A stretch of 64,000 bases of DNA from Clostridiaceae bacterium (GCA_012718915.1 JAAYBI010000049.1:36849-100848), one strand, 5' to 3'. Positions 43,268-53,244 are shown, counted from the stretch's first letter. Notes: generated from the letters alone by a model not told the origin. Program-made: numbers and translations.

Positions 43268-45832
43268 TTATGGTAACGTACCATAGTTTTTCGGCATATT
43301 CTCGTAAATGGGAATTACAAATACAAACTTTGAATCAAGCATTCCCTGCGATTGGTAAGCACGAAAATAACGTTGACTCTCAGTAAACGGCATTGAAATG
43401 TTCTGCGCATACTGGTGCAAATATAACCCGTCTTCATTATCAATAACATCGAATTTCTGAAAATATACGGTGTCTTGCCCAAAATTGATATAGCCAGAAG
43501 CAATCCATAATGCACCGCCTTTTATGGCAAGCTCCGGTGATGTCCACGGTAGTAGCAACGCAAGTTCCTCATCCGTCAATTCTCTCTCGTCAGGCTTTCT
43601 TCCCCACATCGCAAATTTTGCTCCGTTGATCAGCGCGCCGTCAGGTATCGATGGATCCGGCGTAGATCCTATGTTGTAATAATTATAATATCCTTCGTAG
43701 CCCGGAAGTATCCCATGAGCTAATTTAGATTCACCGTTGCGCCCCATTTCTTGTAAAATCCGACTCGCCAAGAAATAGGGGGACACATTCGCATTTTGAC
43801 CGGCATCATATAGAATGGTCGCGTAATCATGCTCTTCACTCTCCAAAAAAGAGCTCTTAATCATATCCGTAATCCCGTCAACCGAATGAATATCCGGATC
43901 AAAAGATAGTTTTTCAAACTGAAAAACATTAATCGGATTGAGAAAATTTCTCGGATCCAAAAAATATGTAACCACCTCTCGCTTAGCCGCCTTCCAAGAC
44001 GATCCGTCATATACCGGGCTTTCCGGCTTCACCCAATCCGGATGTGAATAACTGCTCGCAAGACTTCTGTCTTTTTTATCCTGATTATCTACCAACGTCG
44101 CCCAATCTATTTCCGGGCGAAACGGGATAAATTCATACGAAGGACGCAAATTATGAAGCAGCCAAATACCATCCCTATAAGACTGAGGAAATTGACTCAA
44201 AACTCTGCTGTCATAGGCTTCAACGTCATCTGCTCCACAGAGGATATAAACACGATATTCACTCGTTCTTCCATCAAAATCCTCTACCGAAATGACAACG
44301 ACATTTCGCGAATCATTGATGGGTAGAAGAGACATATCCACGGGTTTCGGAAGGCCACTGCCAACATTTGTAACCTTGATCTTTGCTGCGTAACCCTCAA
44401 CAGCAGAAACAATCGGCATAATATGCTCTATTTCGTCTGAAGACACATACGCATAATCTCTGACTGAAGAACTAAAAAGCGGATATATCGGAATCGTCGT
44501 ATCTTCTTCCGGATGAATCAGCGTCAACTCAGACAAAAAGCCGTTTATCGGCAAAAATTGCAAGTCTTGAAAAGTGATCTTCATATCTTGGTCCGATGCA
44601 TTCCGGCACGCAACTTCTTTGGGCGCCGGTTGAGTCGAATCGGCGTATGGATTTATCGGTACTGCTCCTACATCGTCAAGTATGGCTAAATACTCTCCCG
44701 ACGAATTAATGGCAACATCACGAGACGTGATTATCGTATACCCGATATCCACCAAAGCAGTCTGAACTTCAGGACTTCGTTCAACGCAAAAATAGAAAGT
44801 GTTTCTCGGATCAATCACCGTCCCCATCAATTGTTCAACGGCGCTGATCTGACGAACGCCCCTTAATGTCTCGTATGGTGATTTGTGTGCGTCGTTCGAT
44901 CCGATTTTGTTGCCATAAATATCATAAAGCGTCACTTTGATGTCATCGGACATTTCCACAAAATTGATATATGCATTTGTCTCTCCGGCATCGAGCTCGT
45001 ACCATGCCCGTGACATACCTTCTTGTACCTTACCGGTACGAATCGATTGGTTAGGAACCGTCACGAAGTCGGGAACAATGACTTCACCTCCCGTAACCAC
45101 TACACCGCGACCATCAGATGTACGAAATAGTACTTTGACATTATGCTGACCCGGATTCTCTTCTCTGGCATCCCACGTCATCGTAAAGGATTGATTGCCG
45201 TCTTTGCTTGTATCTATTTCGAGTGCACCAATGCGAAGGGTACTATCAACAAAAAAATCAGTTCTGGCTTGATTTCCGGACATAGATATTGATCCTGATA
45301 CCCGACGAATCCCAAACGCAAATCCTTCTTCATTTTGCAAAGGCGACGTTATCTCATAATTCTTAAGAAAGGTCGCCTTCTCTTCAGAGAAACCCTTTTG
45401 CGGAAAATATCCGGCCTTTATACCGGTCATCACTTTTTCGATGACGAGATTGCGCGAAGAGCCGCTAAGCTTATCCTCTATTTCTTTCGCGTGATCAAGG
45501 TCTCCGTAGGCGATATAAGACAGATCCAAGGAAAAGGCATCGTCAGCACGATTTTTGAGAAGATACGAAGACGAGGTCAATTGCATGCGAACAAAATCAG
45601 AAACGGAGAAGGTACCGTCAGAAAGCTCTGCTAAAAATACCTCCGGATTAACGTCAACCCCCACGACATATTGGGTCCGTTCCACAATCTGCCTAACTTC
45701 ATCCGTCACTTTGGTCGACTTGGTCGGTCTGAAAAGCATCCCCGCTTCGAGCAACAGAAGAAAAAAACCGATGACTGCAATCGTAACAGCAATATAGAAA
45801 TATCTTCTGCTTAATCGCTTTGACTTAATCAT
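43268..45832 (-). CDS. Large membrane-anchored glucosaminidase-domain protein
   Basis: An 854-residue protein anchored by a transmembrane helix at about 12-32. The middle has beta-rich domains; about 430-532 resembles a cadherin-like repeat. Residues about 545-660 (FPQSYRDGIWLLHNLRPSY, IDW, YFLDPRNFLN, VFQFEKLSFD) match the conserved region that precedes LytD-type glucosaminidase domains. The catalytic region follows, with SPYFLASRILQEMG (candidate catalytic Glu 695) and GYEGYYNYYNIG. It should cleave N-acetylglucosaminyl bonds in peptidoglycan. The segment 590-612 is degenerate compared with that family, so activity is likely but not certain. Starts 8 bases inside the HD gene. Confidence 0.83.
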   Translation of the reverse strand: MIKSKRLSRRYFYIAVTIAVIGFFLLLLEAGMLFRPTKSTKVTDEVRQIVERTQYVVGVDVNPEVFLAELSDGTFSVSDFVRMQLTSSSYLLKNRADDAFSLDLSYIAYGDLDHAKEIEDKLSGSSRNLVIEKVMTGIKAGYFPQKGFSEEKATFLKNYEITSPLQNEEGFAFGIRRVSGSISMSGNQARTDFFVDSTLRIGALEIDTSKDGNQSFTMTWDAREENPGQHNVKVLFRTSDGRGVVVTGGEVIVPDFVTVPNQSIRTGKVQEGMSRAWYELDAGETNAYINFVEMSDDIKVTLYDIYGNKIGSNDAHKSPYETLRGVRQISAVEQLMGTVIDPRNTFYFCVERSPEVQTALVDIGYTIITSRDVAINSSGEYLAILDDVGAVPINPYADSTQPAPKEVACRNASDQDMKITFQDLQFLPINGFLSELTLIHPEEDTTIPIYPLFSSSVRDYAYVSSDEIEHIMPIVSAVEGYAAKIKVTNVGSGLPKPVDMSLLPINDSRNVVVISVEDFDGRTSEYRVYILCGADDVEAYDSRVLSQFPQSYRDGIWLLHNLRPSYEFIPFRPEIDWATLVDNQDKKDRSLASSYSHPDWVKPESPVYDGSSWKAAKREVVTYFLDPRNFLNPINVFQFEKLSFDPDIHSVDGITDMIKSSFLESEEHDYATILYDAGQNANVSPYFLASRILQEMGRNGESKLAHGILPGYEGYYNYYNIGSTPDPSIPDGALINGAKFAMWGRKPDERELTDEELALLLPWTSPELAIKGGALWIASGYINFGQDTVYFQKFDVIDNEDGLYLHQYAQNISMPFTESQRYFRAYQSQGMLDSKFVFVIPIYENMPKNYGTLP

Positions 45833-46472
45833 TACTCACATCCGTAATTTCATCCAGAGATTTTCCGTAAGCCGGAAGAAAGTGTTGCATGAAATAGTCG
45901 ACTTCAGAAAGTTCAATTCGCTCAATGGACCGAATAACCGTCGCTTTTGCAGAAAGAAACTCTTTATTGCCCGTCATTTCTTCAGAAATGCACTTGATAT
46001 ATGCGCAAATTCGGTCCGCTGCCTTAACTATCTTATATGTCTCGATACTGATACAATCATCCTGTTCATTACAGAAAAACTGAGCATATTCTTTTCTCAT
46101 AGGCTCCGGAAGCAATCCCAAAAGCGTCAGCGACGCCTGATTTTCTACCTTTTTGTAAGCATTTCGAATTTCATCATTGCGATATTTTATCGGGGTCGGA
46201 AGATCTCCCGTAATGATTTCTGAAGCATCATGAAACAATGCAATACCCATCACTTGGAGCGGATCAACCTGAGGGTGATTCTCCGGAAAATAGGTCTTTC
46301 TGATTGTCGCCAGGGCATGGGCGACAACCGCAACATCCATGCTGTGCTCTTTGAGATTTTCGGTGCGATTATTGCGCATCAGTCCCCATCGATTGATGTA
46401 TTGCATACGATCAATCATCGCAAAAAATGAATGTTGCTGATCATATCCCGAGTCACTATTGTGAATGTCCAT
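45825..46472 (-). CDS. HD-domain 5'-nucleotidase, YfbR-like
   Basis: Predicted to dephosphorylate deoxyribonucleoside monophosphates. The fold begins HSFFAMIDRMQYINRWGLMRN, then ENLKEHSMDVAVVAHALA (first metal His), LFHDASEIITGDLPTPIKY (HD motif) and KAADRICAYIKC (last Asp), all typical of YfbR. Two starts are possible: ATG at 46484, which overlaps the dgt stop as ATGA but lacks a ribosome site, and ATG at 46472 with AGGA before it; I chose the latter (215 residues). Its position next to dgt makes a nucleotide-pool role likely. Confidence 0.88.
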   Translation of the reverse strand: MDIHNSDSGYDQQHSFFAMIDRMQYINRWGLMRNNRTENLKEHSMDVAVVAHALATIRKTYFPENHPQVDPLQVMGIALFHDASEIITGDLPTPIKYRNDEIRNAYKKVENQASLTLLGLLPEPMRKEYAQFFCNEQDDCISIETYKIVKAADRICAYIKCISEEMTGNKEFLSAKATVIRSIERIELSEVDYFMQHFLPAYGKSLDEITDVSND

Positions 46473-46480
46473 ACTTGTCC

Positions 46481-47713
46481 TCATACCCAATATATTTTTT
46501 CGTAGCATCTGGTCGCAAAAGAATCGGTCATTCCGGCGATATAATCCATCACGATTCTTGCGTCACCTTGTCCTTCATTCTTGAAGATTTTAGCAAAATC
46601 AACCAGCTCATTGAAAACACTGTTACCGGACCGTTCTGCTTTTTCAGGATCTGCAATAGCCGCCATAAGCGCGTCGAAAAGTGCTTCAACCGTATTGGAA
46701 ACCCTTTGCTCGTAACGCTTAATTTTATCTGAACGATAAATGCGCTCAACATTTTCTTTGAGGAGCTCTTGCATTGCCTCCCCCGCTTCATCAGACAGAC
46801 ATATTTCATCCTTGTTCAAACTGTGATGGACAATATCCGCAACCAGCGTGTTAATGATTTGCGAATTATTTTGTCCGAGACGCGACCGAATGGCAGGAGG
46901 AATATCCTCAAACTCAAGAATTCCGGCGCGCGCAGCGTCTTCGATATCTCTTCCGACGTATGCAATCTTGTCTGCAATCCTAACAACACAGCCCTCCAGC
47001 GTCGCGGGCATCGAATCGGCAGGACGCACCAACAAAATCAAATCTTCCATCTTCTTGTCTCGACAAGGCGTCAATCGATATTCACTATAGGTCTCGCCGC
47101 AATGAGACACAATGCCGTCTCTGACTTCAAAAGTTAAATTCAAACCAGACTTGTACCCCTTGTTGCGTCCGGCGAGATAATCCGCTACACGCAAACTCTG
47201 CATCTCATGATGGAAGACTAAGGATGAATCGTATTTTTTTGCGCATTCGTTGAGCGCTCGTTCACCCGAATGACCAAACGGTGCATGACCAATATCATGG
47301 CCGAGGGAAATCGCCTGTACCAGATCAATATTCAGATTCAGCGCTCTCGCAATGGTCGTTGCAATATAGTTCACGTAAATAACATGCTCGATCCGTGAAC
47401 ATATATGGTCATTCTTGGGATTGAAAAAAACCTGAGTCTTATGTCTCAATCGACGGAACGCTTGGGAGTAAATAATTCTTCCCGTATCACGCTCATATGG
47501 AGAACGAATGATACACGGTTCTTCTTCTGTTAAACGTCCTTGGCCACTTTTACTCTTGAATGCATACGGAGAAAGATTGTTCTCTCGTTCATCACGAAGC
47601 ATCGTTAAGAGTTCACGATCTCTTGGGTTGTCTATATAGTCGGTCTTAGTCGGACCGATTTGGCGCTCGTATTCGGAGAAGAAATTTGGCTCAGGCGTTG
47701 TCGAATTCACCAA
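46481..47713 (-). CDS. dgt: Deoxyguanosinetriphosphate triphosphohydrolase-like protein
   Basis: HD-superfamily enzyme releasing tripolyphosphate from dNTPs; 410 residues. Motifs: SQAFRRLRHKTQVF near 83, HSxR-like SRIEHVIYV, LGHDIGHAPFGHSGERAL (HD motif), and RIADKIAYVGRDIEDA. It is of the bacterial type 2 class. The start is uncertain: TTG at 47713 or GTG at 47710 lie 25 bases after the only good ribosome site (AAAGGAG, 47739-47745), separated by a hairpin; CTG at 47731 lies 7 bases after it and would add six residues. Confidence 0.88.
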   Translation of the reverse strand: MVNSTTPEPNFFSEYERQIGPTKTDYIDNPRDRELLTMLRDERENNLSPYAFKSKSGQGRLTEEEPCIIRSPYERDTGRIIYSQAFRRLRHKTQVFFNPKNDHICSRIEHVIYVNYIATTIARALNLNIDLVQAISLGHDIGHAPFGHSGERALNECAKKYDSSLVFHHEMQSLRVADYLAGRNKGYKSGLNLTFEVRDGIVSHCGETYSEYRLTPCRDKKMEDLILLVRPADSMPATLEGCVVRIADKIAYVGRDIEDAARAGILEFEDIPPAIRSRLGQNNSQIINTLVADIVHHSLNKDEICLSDEAGEAMQELLKENVERIYRSDKIKRYEQRVSNTVEALFDALMAAIADPEKAERSGNSVFNELVDFAKIFKNEGQGDARIVMDYIAGMTDSFATRCYEKIYWV

Positions 47714-47718
47714 ACTCA

Positions 47719-47745
47719 GTCGAGTAGACAGCTCGACGCTCCTTT
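47719..47745 (-). promoter_or_regulatory. dgt: dgt ribosome site and start-proximal hairpin
   Basis: Minus strand: AAAGGAG (47739-47745), then GTCGAG-CTGTCTA-CTCGAC (47719-47737), a 6-base-pair hairpin, then TGAGT and TTG. If folded, the hairpin brings the ribosome site to about 6 bases from the start codon. Alternatively the CTG in its loop (47731) is the start, at 7-base spacing. Confidence 0.5.
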
Positions 47746-47849
47746 CATTGTATTTGACCGCAATGTAAAGGGATGTCGTTGCCCCTCACAGAACCATAAG
47801 TGCGGTTATCCAGCATCCGGCTCTTCAATTCGTTCAAATTCTTAATCAC
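47745..47849 (-). CDS. Possible small leader ORF before dgt
   Basis: A 34-codon open frame from GTG at 47849 to TGA at 47745-47747. Its stop overlaps the dgt ribosome site (TGAAAGGAG), which would allow coupled translation. The frame stays open further upstream, and AAAGGA lies 15 bases before the GTG, which is too far. The peptide contains NLNELKSRMLDNRTYGS and ends CGQIQ. Not recognised; may be chance. Confidence 0.25.
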   Translation of the reverse strand: MIKNLNELKSRMLDNRTYGSVRGNDIPLHCGQIQ

Positions 47850-47936
47850 TTGACTGCCGAATATTCCTTTGTGATCCGTTCAAATTAATCGATAGACAGA
47901 GAAACGGCTCACCTGCCAACAAGTAAATTATACCAC

Positions 47937-47945
47937 TTCATTAAT
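47937..47945 (-). promoter_or_regulatory. Extended -10 promoter of the dgt run
   Basis: Minus strand TGGTATAAT, 3 bases after the pcrA stop, giving a leader of about 215 bases before dgt. A second -10-like TACAAT lies just before the dgt ribosome site. Confidence 0.5.
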
Positions 47946-47948
47946 CTT

Positions 47949-50396
47949 CTATTGTTTTGGTTTTTGCAAACGTGCCTGTTTGAGTAACATATTTTTGCTC
48001 GCACCCTGTGAAAATTCAATGCTGACAAGTGCATCACCCGCAACCTTTTCAACCCGTCGAACGATACCACGACCGAATCTCGGATGTACTACGGCCATAC
48101 CCACAGAAATATCATCCGGTCCCAAATAATCATTTTGGCCGTTGAGAGCCGTCGATGCTGTTACACCGGATATGCCGGAACCGGAATAAGTGTTCGAGCC
48201 GGGCAACGCGCTTGATGCGTAGGTTGAATTGTATGGACCCGTTGTTTGTCTTCCCGAGTTCACCGACGAAGAAGACGATGCATAAGAAGCTGTCGGGGAT
48301 TGGTATACTTGACGCGCGTCACCGATGCATGACATACATGTCTTGTCGATTTCTTTGATAAACCTTGATGGTTTGAGAGCTTGGGTCTGCCCGAACAACA
48401 TTCTGCTATTCGCTGTTATGATAGAAAAACGCTTCTTAGCTCTGGTAATTGCAACATACATGAGCCGGCGCTCCTCTTCCAAGTCGTCCGTACGCTCCAT
48501 GGAACGCAAACTCGGAAAAATGCCGTCTTCTGCACCGACAAGAAATACAACGTTGAATTCCAATCCCTTGGCACTATGTATGGTCATCAATCGAACATAA
48601 TCTTCGGAAGTATCATTCTCGTCTCCTTGCGAATACAACGCCGCATTCTCCATATACGCTTGAAGAATACCTTGAAGATCCTTGGCATAAACCGGATCTC
48701 GAGGTTGTTCAAGAAGACCACTTTGAGTTAAGTCTTCCTCGCCGGCCGGAGGCTCATCCGGCAAATTTCTCCTTCGTTGCTCAAACTCAACCGCTTCAGA
48801 CAAAAGCTCCCTCAGGTTCTCGACACGATCAACCGTTTCTCCTTTTTTCTCTTTGGCATCCACAATCTCCTGTATGAGTCCGGACTTGTCTTGAACGTAG
48901 TCAATGAAGTCTGCAAAAGACATATTATTTTCCATCATTTTCTCTCGAAAATCATCAACAATTCCAACAAAACCCAATAATTTGTCTGCTGACCGTGAGA
49001 GTTCCTGATAACGAAAAACGTTATAGCAGATGTCATAACACGACGTGTTATGTTCAACTGCCAAAGCCCGAATTCGCTCAACGGTGGTATCTCCGATGCC
49101 TCTCTTCGGAACATTGATAATACGCAGAAATGCGTACTCATCCGATGGCGTTAATGTTAATCTGAGGTAGGCCATGATATCCTTGATTTCTTTACGATCG
49201 TAAAAACGCTGACCGCCGAATACGCGGTAAGGTATACCTTGTTCTCTGAGTGCCGACTCAATCGTACGAGACAAAGCATTCATGCGGTAGAGAACCGCAG
49301 TGTCTCCATAGGTGCAATATCCCGACCGTACCATTCTTGAAATCTCATTAACGACGTAATAAGCTTCGGCACCATGGTGCTCGGCATAGAAATGCACGAG
49401 TTTGTCACCTTGTTCAGATTTTGATCTAAGGGTTTTGCTCTTGCGCTTTGTGTTATTTGCAATTACACTGTTGGCCGCTTGAAGGATTGTGTTTGTTGAC
49501 CGGTAATTGGTCTCAAGCTTAATGACTTTGGTGTCCTTGAAATCCTTTTCGAAATCCAAAATATTCCGAATATTCGCTCCTCGAAAAGCATATATCGATT
49601 GATCGTCGTCGCCGACTACACAAAGATTACGATATCGTTTTGCCAACATCAAAATGAGCTTGTACTGTGCATGATTCGTATCTTGATACTCATCAACCAA
49701 AATGTACCGGAACTGTTCTTGATAATAGGTCAGCACATCCGGATTCTTTGAAAGTAACTCGACTGCGTAATATAGAATATCGTCAAAATCCATGCAATCG
49801 CTTCGACGCAATTTATCTGAATAACGCCGGTAGACCTGAGCGATCTTTTGAAGTCTATAATCTGATCCGGCTTGCTTGGCATATTCCTCGACCGAGATTA
49901 GGTCGTTCTTCGATCTGCTGATCTCACCCAATACATTTCTCGGCACGAAAACTTTGTCATTCAAGTCCATCTCCTTGATGGCTTCCTTGACTATCTTAAG
50001 TTGGTCGTCCGAATCAATAATCGCGTAACGGCCTGTGTAACCGATAAGCTCGGCATGTCGCCGCAGAATTCTCGCAAACATCGAGTGAAATGTACCGACC
50101 CACATATAATCTGCGGTACTTCCTATGATCTTATGAATGCGCTCTTTCATTTCGGCGGCAGCTTTATTGGTAAAAGTGATCGCCAAAATCGAGGATGGCT
50201 TAACTCCCAACACACGAATGAGGTGCGCGATACGATAAGTAATAACTCTTGTCTTTCCGGATCCTGCTCCTGCCAGAATCAGCAGCGGGCCTAAATGATG
50301 AGCAACCGCTTCTGCCTGTTCAGGATTCAAGCCCTCGAAAAGAGTCTCCGAATTCGCAAGAAGTTCGCCATTATTGTTGTTGAATATGTTATCCAA
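47949..50396 (-). CDS. pcrA: ATP-dependent DNA helicase PcrA/UvrD
   Basis: Superfamily 1A 3'-5' helicase of 815 residues. Motifs: Q motif LNPEQAEAV, Walker A LAGAGSGKTRVITYRIAH, motif II VDEYQDTNHAQY, motif III GDDDQSIYAFRGA, motif IV LETNYRST, motif V MTIHSAKGLEF and motif VI YVAITRAKKRF. A disordered Ser/Thr/Gly linker (about 690-755) precedes a C-terminal Tudor-like domain (VGMAVVHPRFGRGIVRRVEK) that binds RNA polymerase in PcrA. The start is TTG at 50396 with GGAG at suitable spacing. Confidence 0.96.
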   Translation of the reverse strand: MDNIFNNNNGELLANSETLFEGLNPEQAEAVAHHLGPLLILAGAGSGKTRVITYRIAHLIRVLGVKPSSILAITFTNKAAAEMKERIHKIIGSTADYMWVGTFHSMFARILRRHAELIGYTGRYAIIDSDDQLKIVKEAIKEMDLNDKVFVPRNVLGEISRSKNDLISVEEYAKQAGSDYRLQKIAQVYRRYSDKLRRSDCMDFDDILYYAVELLSKNPDVLTYYQEQFRYILVDEYQDTNHAQYKLILMLAKRYRNLCVVGDDDQSIYAFRGANIRNILDFEKDFKDTKVIKLETNYRSTNTILQAANSVIANNTKRKSKTLRSKSEQGDKLVHFYAEHHGAEAYYVVNEISRMVRSGYCTYGDTAVLYRMNALSRTIESALREQGIPYRVFGGQRFYDRKEIKDIMAYLRLTLTPSDEYAFLRIINVPKRGIGDTTVERIRALAVEHNTSCYDICYNVFRYQELSRSADKLLGFVGIVDDFREKMMENNMSFADFIDYVQDKSGLIQEIVDAKEKKGETVDRVENLRELLSEAVEFEQRRRNLPDEPPAGEEDLTQSGLLEQPRDPVYAKDLQGILQAYMENAALYSQGDENDTSEDYVRLMTIHSAKGLEFNVVFLVGAEDGIFPSLRSMERTDDLEEERRLMYVAITRAKKRFSIITANSRMLFGQTQALKPSRFIKEIDKTCMSCIGDARQVYQSPTASYASSSSSVNSGRQTTGPYNSTYASSALPGSNTYSGSGISGVTASTALNGQNDYLGPDDISVGMAVVHPRFGRGIVRRVEKVAGDALVSIEFSQGASKNMLLKQARLQKPKQ

Positions 50397-50445
50397 AATC
50401 CTACTCCAATCCTAATTCGACCCGTCGGGTTGTGAAGTGGTGTTC

Positions 50446-50474
50446 ATTATATCAATCAGATACAGGGGGGGCAA
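50446..50474 (-). promoter_or_regulatory. Promoter of pcrA
   Basis: Minus strand TTGCCC (50469-50474), 17-base spacer, TATAAT (50446-50451); leader about 45 bases. Confidence 0.7.
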
Positions 50475-50588
50475 TACCGATATAGGGACACTTTGCGAGC
50501 CAATCAGAAGAACATTGATACCATATCCATTTATTTCGAGCCTTTTCAATTATCAATTTACAAAATGTTCAAAGCGTAGCGAAAATGC

Positions 50589-50618
50589 AAAAATGAGGCT
50601 GTCCGAACGGACAGCCTC
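50589..50618 (-). terminator. Intrinsic terminator of hpf
   Basis: GAGGCTGTCC (50595-50604) pairs with GGACAGCCTC (50609-50618) over a four-base loop, followed on the minus strand by ATTTTTG. It lies 30 bases after the hpf stop. Confidence 0.93.
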
Positions 50619-50648
50619 TTCGCACACAAGACGGAACAAAATTGAATA

Positions 50649-51197
50649 TCAGTAGGTTGGCTCGATAAGACCGTAATGTCCGTCTTTGCGCCTATAAATG
50701 ACACAGACATTTCCGGTCTCGGCATTCAAATAAACCAAAAAGCTGTGTCCGAGCATTTCCATTTGCAAGATGGCGTCATCCGTATCCATCGGAACAAGCT
50801 CAAAACTCTTTCTCTTAATGATTATCTTCTCTTCATCATCAGCATATTCAATGTCATCGGATTCGGGTACAACATCTCGAAGATAATCCTTGATGAAAGA
50901 ATAATCTTTCTTTTGCTTCTCGATTCGAGTCTTCTGGCGACGAATCTGGGATTCGAGCTTATCAATCGTGCGATCGACGGCATTCAAAATTTCTTCGTCG
51001 CGAGCTTCTGCCCTGTAAACTCTGTTCTGAATTTTGAGAGTGAGTTCAACTTTTTTAAGTTCTCTCTCCGGGTGAATCTTGATGTTGAACGAACCCTCTT
51101 CACCGAAATGCTTTTCAAACTTTGCAAGCTTGGCTTCGATCTTTTCTTCGAGTCTGTTGCCGATTTGGACACCATTTCCCTGAGTCGTGATCTTCAT
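50649..51197 (-). CDS. hpf: Ribosome hibernation promoting factor, long form
   Basis: Causes 100S ribosome dimers in stationary phase. Start chosen as ATG at 51197 with AGGATG upstream; 182 residues. The N-terminal S30AE domain (about 1-100) binds the 30S decoding region (KITTQGNGVQIGNRLEEKIEAKLAKFEKHF, in parts). The C-terminal domain (about 125-182) with EMLGHSFLVYLNAETGNVCVIYRRKDGHYGLIEP, in parts, dimerises ribosomes and defines the long form. Monocistronic. A TATAAT at 51361-51366 would give an unusually long leader of about 155 bases. Confidence 0.95.
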   Translation of the reverse strand: MKITTQGNGVQIGNRLEEKIEAKLAKFEKHFGEEGSFNIKIHPERELKKVELTLKIQNRVYRAEARDEEILNAVDRTIDKLESQIRRQKTRIEKQKKDYSFIKDYLRDVVPESDDIEYADDEEKIIIKRKSFELVPMDTDDAILQMEMLGHSFLVYLNAETGNVCVIYRRKDGHYGLIEPTY

Positions 51198-51430
51198 AGA
51201 ATCACATCCTTCCAGCTTTGTTCTTATGAAATGAAATTTCCGAACAAGATTTCGCAATATGTCAGAAATTCATTTCCAAAGAGTCCTTCGGATATCAAAT
51301 AATCGGATTGAAAAATCAGATACGACTTATTTTCCTCTCGATCAACTCTTTGTTATGTCAATTATATCTGAAGGATATGAAAAAACTTGTAACAAAGTCA
51401 AACGCGAAAAAAAACAATTTATGCTATAAT

Positions 51431-51466
51431 TAAAAAAGTGCCGGTAGTCAAAAGACTACCGGCACT
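51431..51466 (-). terminator. Intrinsic terminator of the zinc-ribbon gene
   Basis: AGTGCCGGTAGTC (51437-51449) pairs perfectly with GACTACCGGCACT (51454-51466), followed on the minus strand by TTTTTT. Confidence 0.95.
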
Positions 51467-51487
51467 CATTATGTCATGGCACAATAG

Positions 51488-51910
51488 TTATTCCGTCTTA
51501 GGGGATACTTCAGTAACCGGAGCTTCTTCGGCATTAATCGGACCATCCGGACAATTCGTGCATTCTGCATTCGGAATGTCTACATGCTTATCTGAACCTT
51601 CGGGAAACTTATTTCCACAAGCGGCGCAAAATGCATGTTCCAAAGGATTCTCTTTTTTACAATTAACACATAGCTTAAGACCCTTTTCGAAAAGGATTTT
51701 AAGTTTTTGTGCTTCAATATCAAGATAAAGTTTGGAAATCGCATCGCATCTGGCATTAATGTCTTTGGAGACATCGGCAGCCGGATCCTTGTACTGGCCA
51801 TAGTATAGTCGACCGATTTCATCAAAATATCTGACAATAGAAGCGTTTTTATCATCAATGCTCTTTTGAAGTTGAGCGATGTTCTTGGTTTTCGGATCAA
51901 AAAGTGCCAT
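51488..51910 (-). CDS. Small zinc-ribbon protein with helical N terminus
   Basis: Start is ATG at 51910, 5 bases after GGAGGAG; 140 residues. The first 80 residues are helical and charged (coiled-coil-like). Then a zinc ribbon CVNCKKENPLEHAFCAACG, two CxxC pairs 14 residues apart (about 81-98). A third CxxC (CTNC) lies in the acidic Pro-rich tail. Similar zinc-ribbon proteins of unknown role are common in Clostridia. Monocistronic with a strong terminator. Confidence 0.8.
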   Translation of the reverse strand: MALFDPKTKNIAQLQKSIDDKNASIVRYFDEIGRLYYGQYKDPAADVSKDINARCDAISKLYLDIEAQKLKILFEKGLKLCVNCKKENPLEHAFCAACGNKFPEGSDKHVDIPNAECTNCPDGPINAEEAPVTEVSPKTE

Positions 51911-52008
51911 TTTAACTCCTCCATTCACGTGTCGCAGACGGAATACTTCTTTATTCTATTATAACCGTAATCAAGAAAAATACAAACCAACAGGTATTAC
52001 AAATAATG

Positions 52009-52038
52009 AAAAGCTCCCTGCAAAAAATTGCAGAGAGC
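52009..52038 (-). terminator. Intrinsic terminator of gapA
   Basis: GCTCCCTGCA (52013-52022) pairs with TGCAGAGAGC (52029-52038), one mismatch, followed on the minus strand by TTTTC. Confidence 0.88.
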
Positions 52039-52063
52039 CTTGTGATTATCGATTAAAATCGAA

Positions 52064-53089
<1,026 letters not shown>

Positions 53090-53094
53090 TCATT

Positions 53095-53109
53095 CCCTGT
53101 CAGACAGGG
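53095..53109. promoter_or_regulatory. Inverted repeat in the gapA leader
   Basis: CCCTGTC-A-GACAGGG, 7-base arms, between the -10 box (53144-53149) and the ribosome site (53081-53087). It could be an operator for a sugar-responsive repressor or a 5' stabilising hairpin; with a one-base centre a DNA site is more natural. Confidence 0.45.
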
Positions 53110-53143
53110 TAATTCCTACGTAATGGCGCTTTGCACCAGAAAG

Positions 53144-53172
53144 ATTTTACCGCAAACAAGTCTTGATTACAA
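53144..53172 (-). promoter_or_regulatory. Promoter of gapA
   Basis: Minus strand TTGTAA (53167-53172), 17-base spacer, TAAAAT (53144-53149); leader about 63 bases. Confidence 0.75.
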
Positions 53173-53244
53173 CTAATACGAAAGGCTAAAAGCACAAAAC
53201 AGGCATTTTTTGTGTTGATTCACAAAGCAATCGACAAATGAAAA

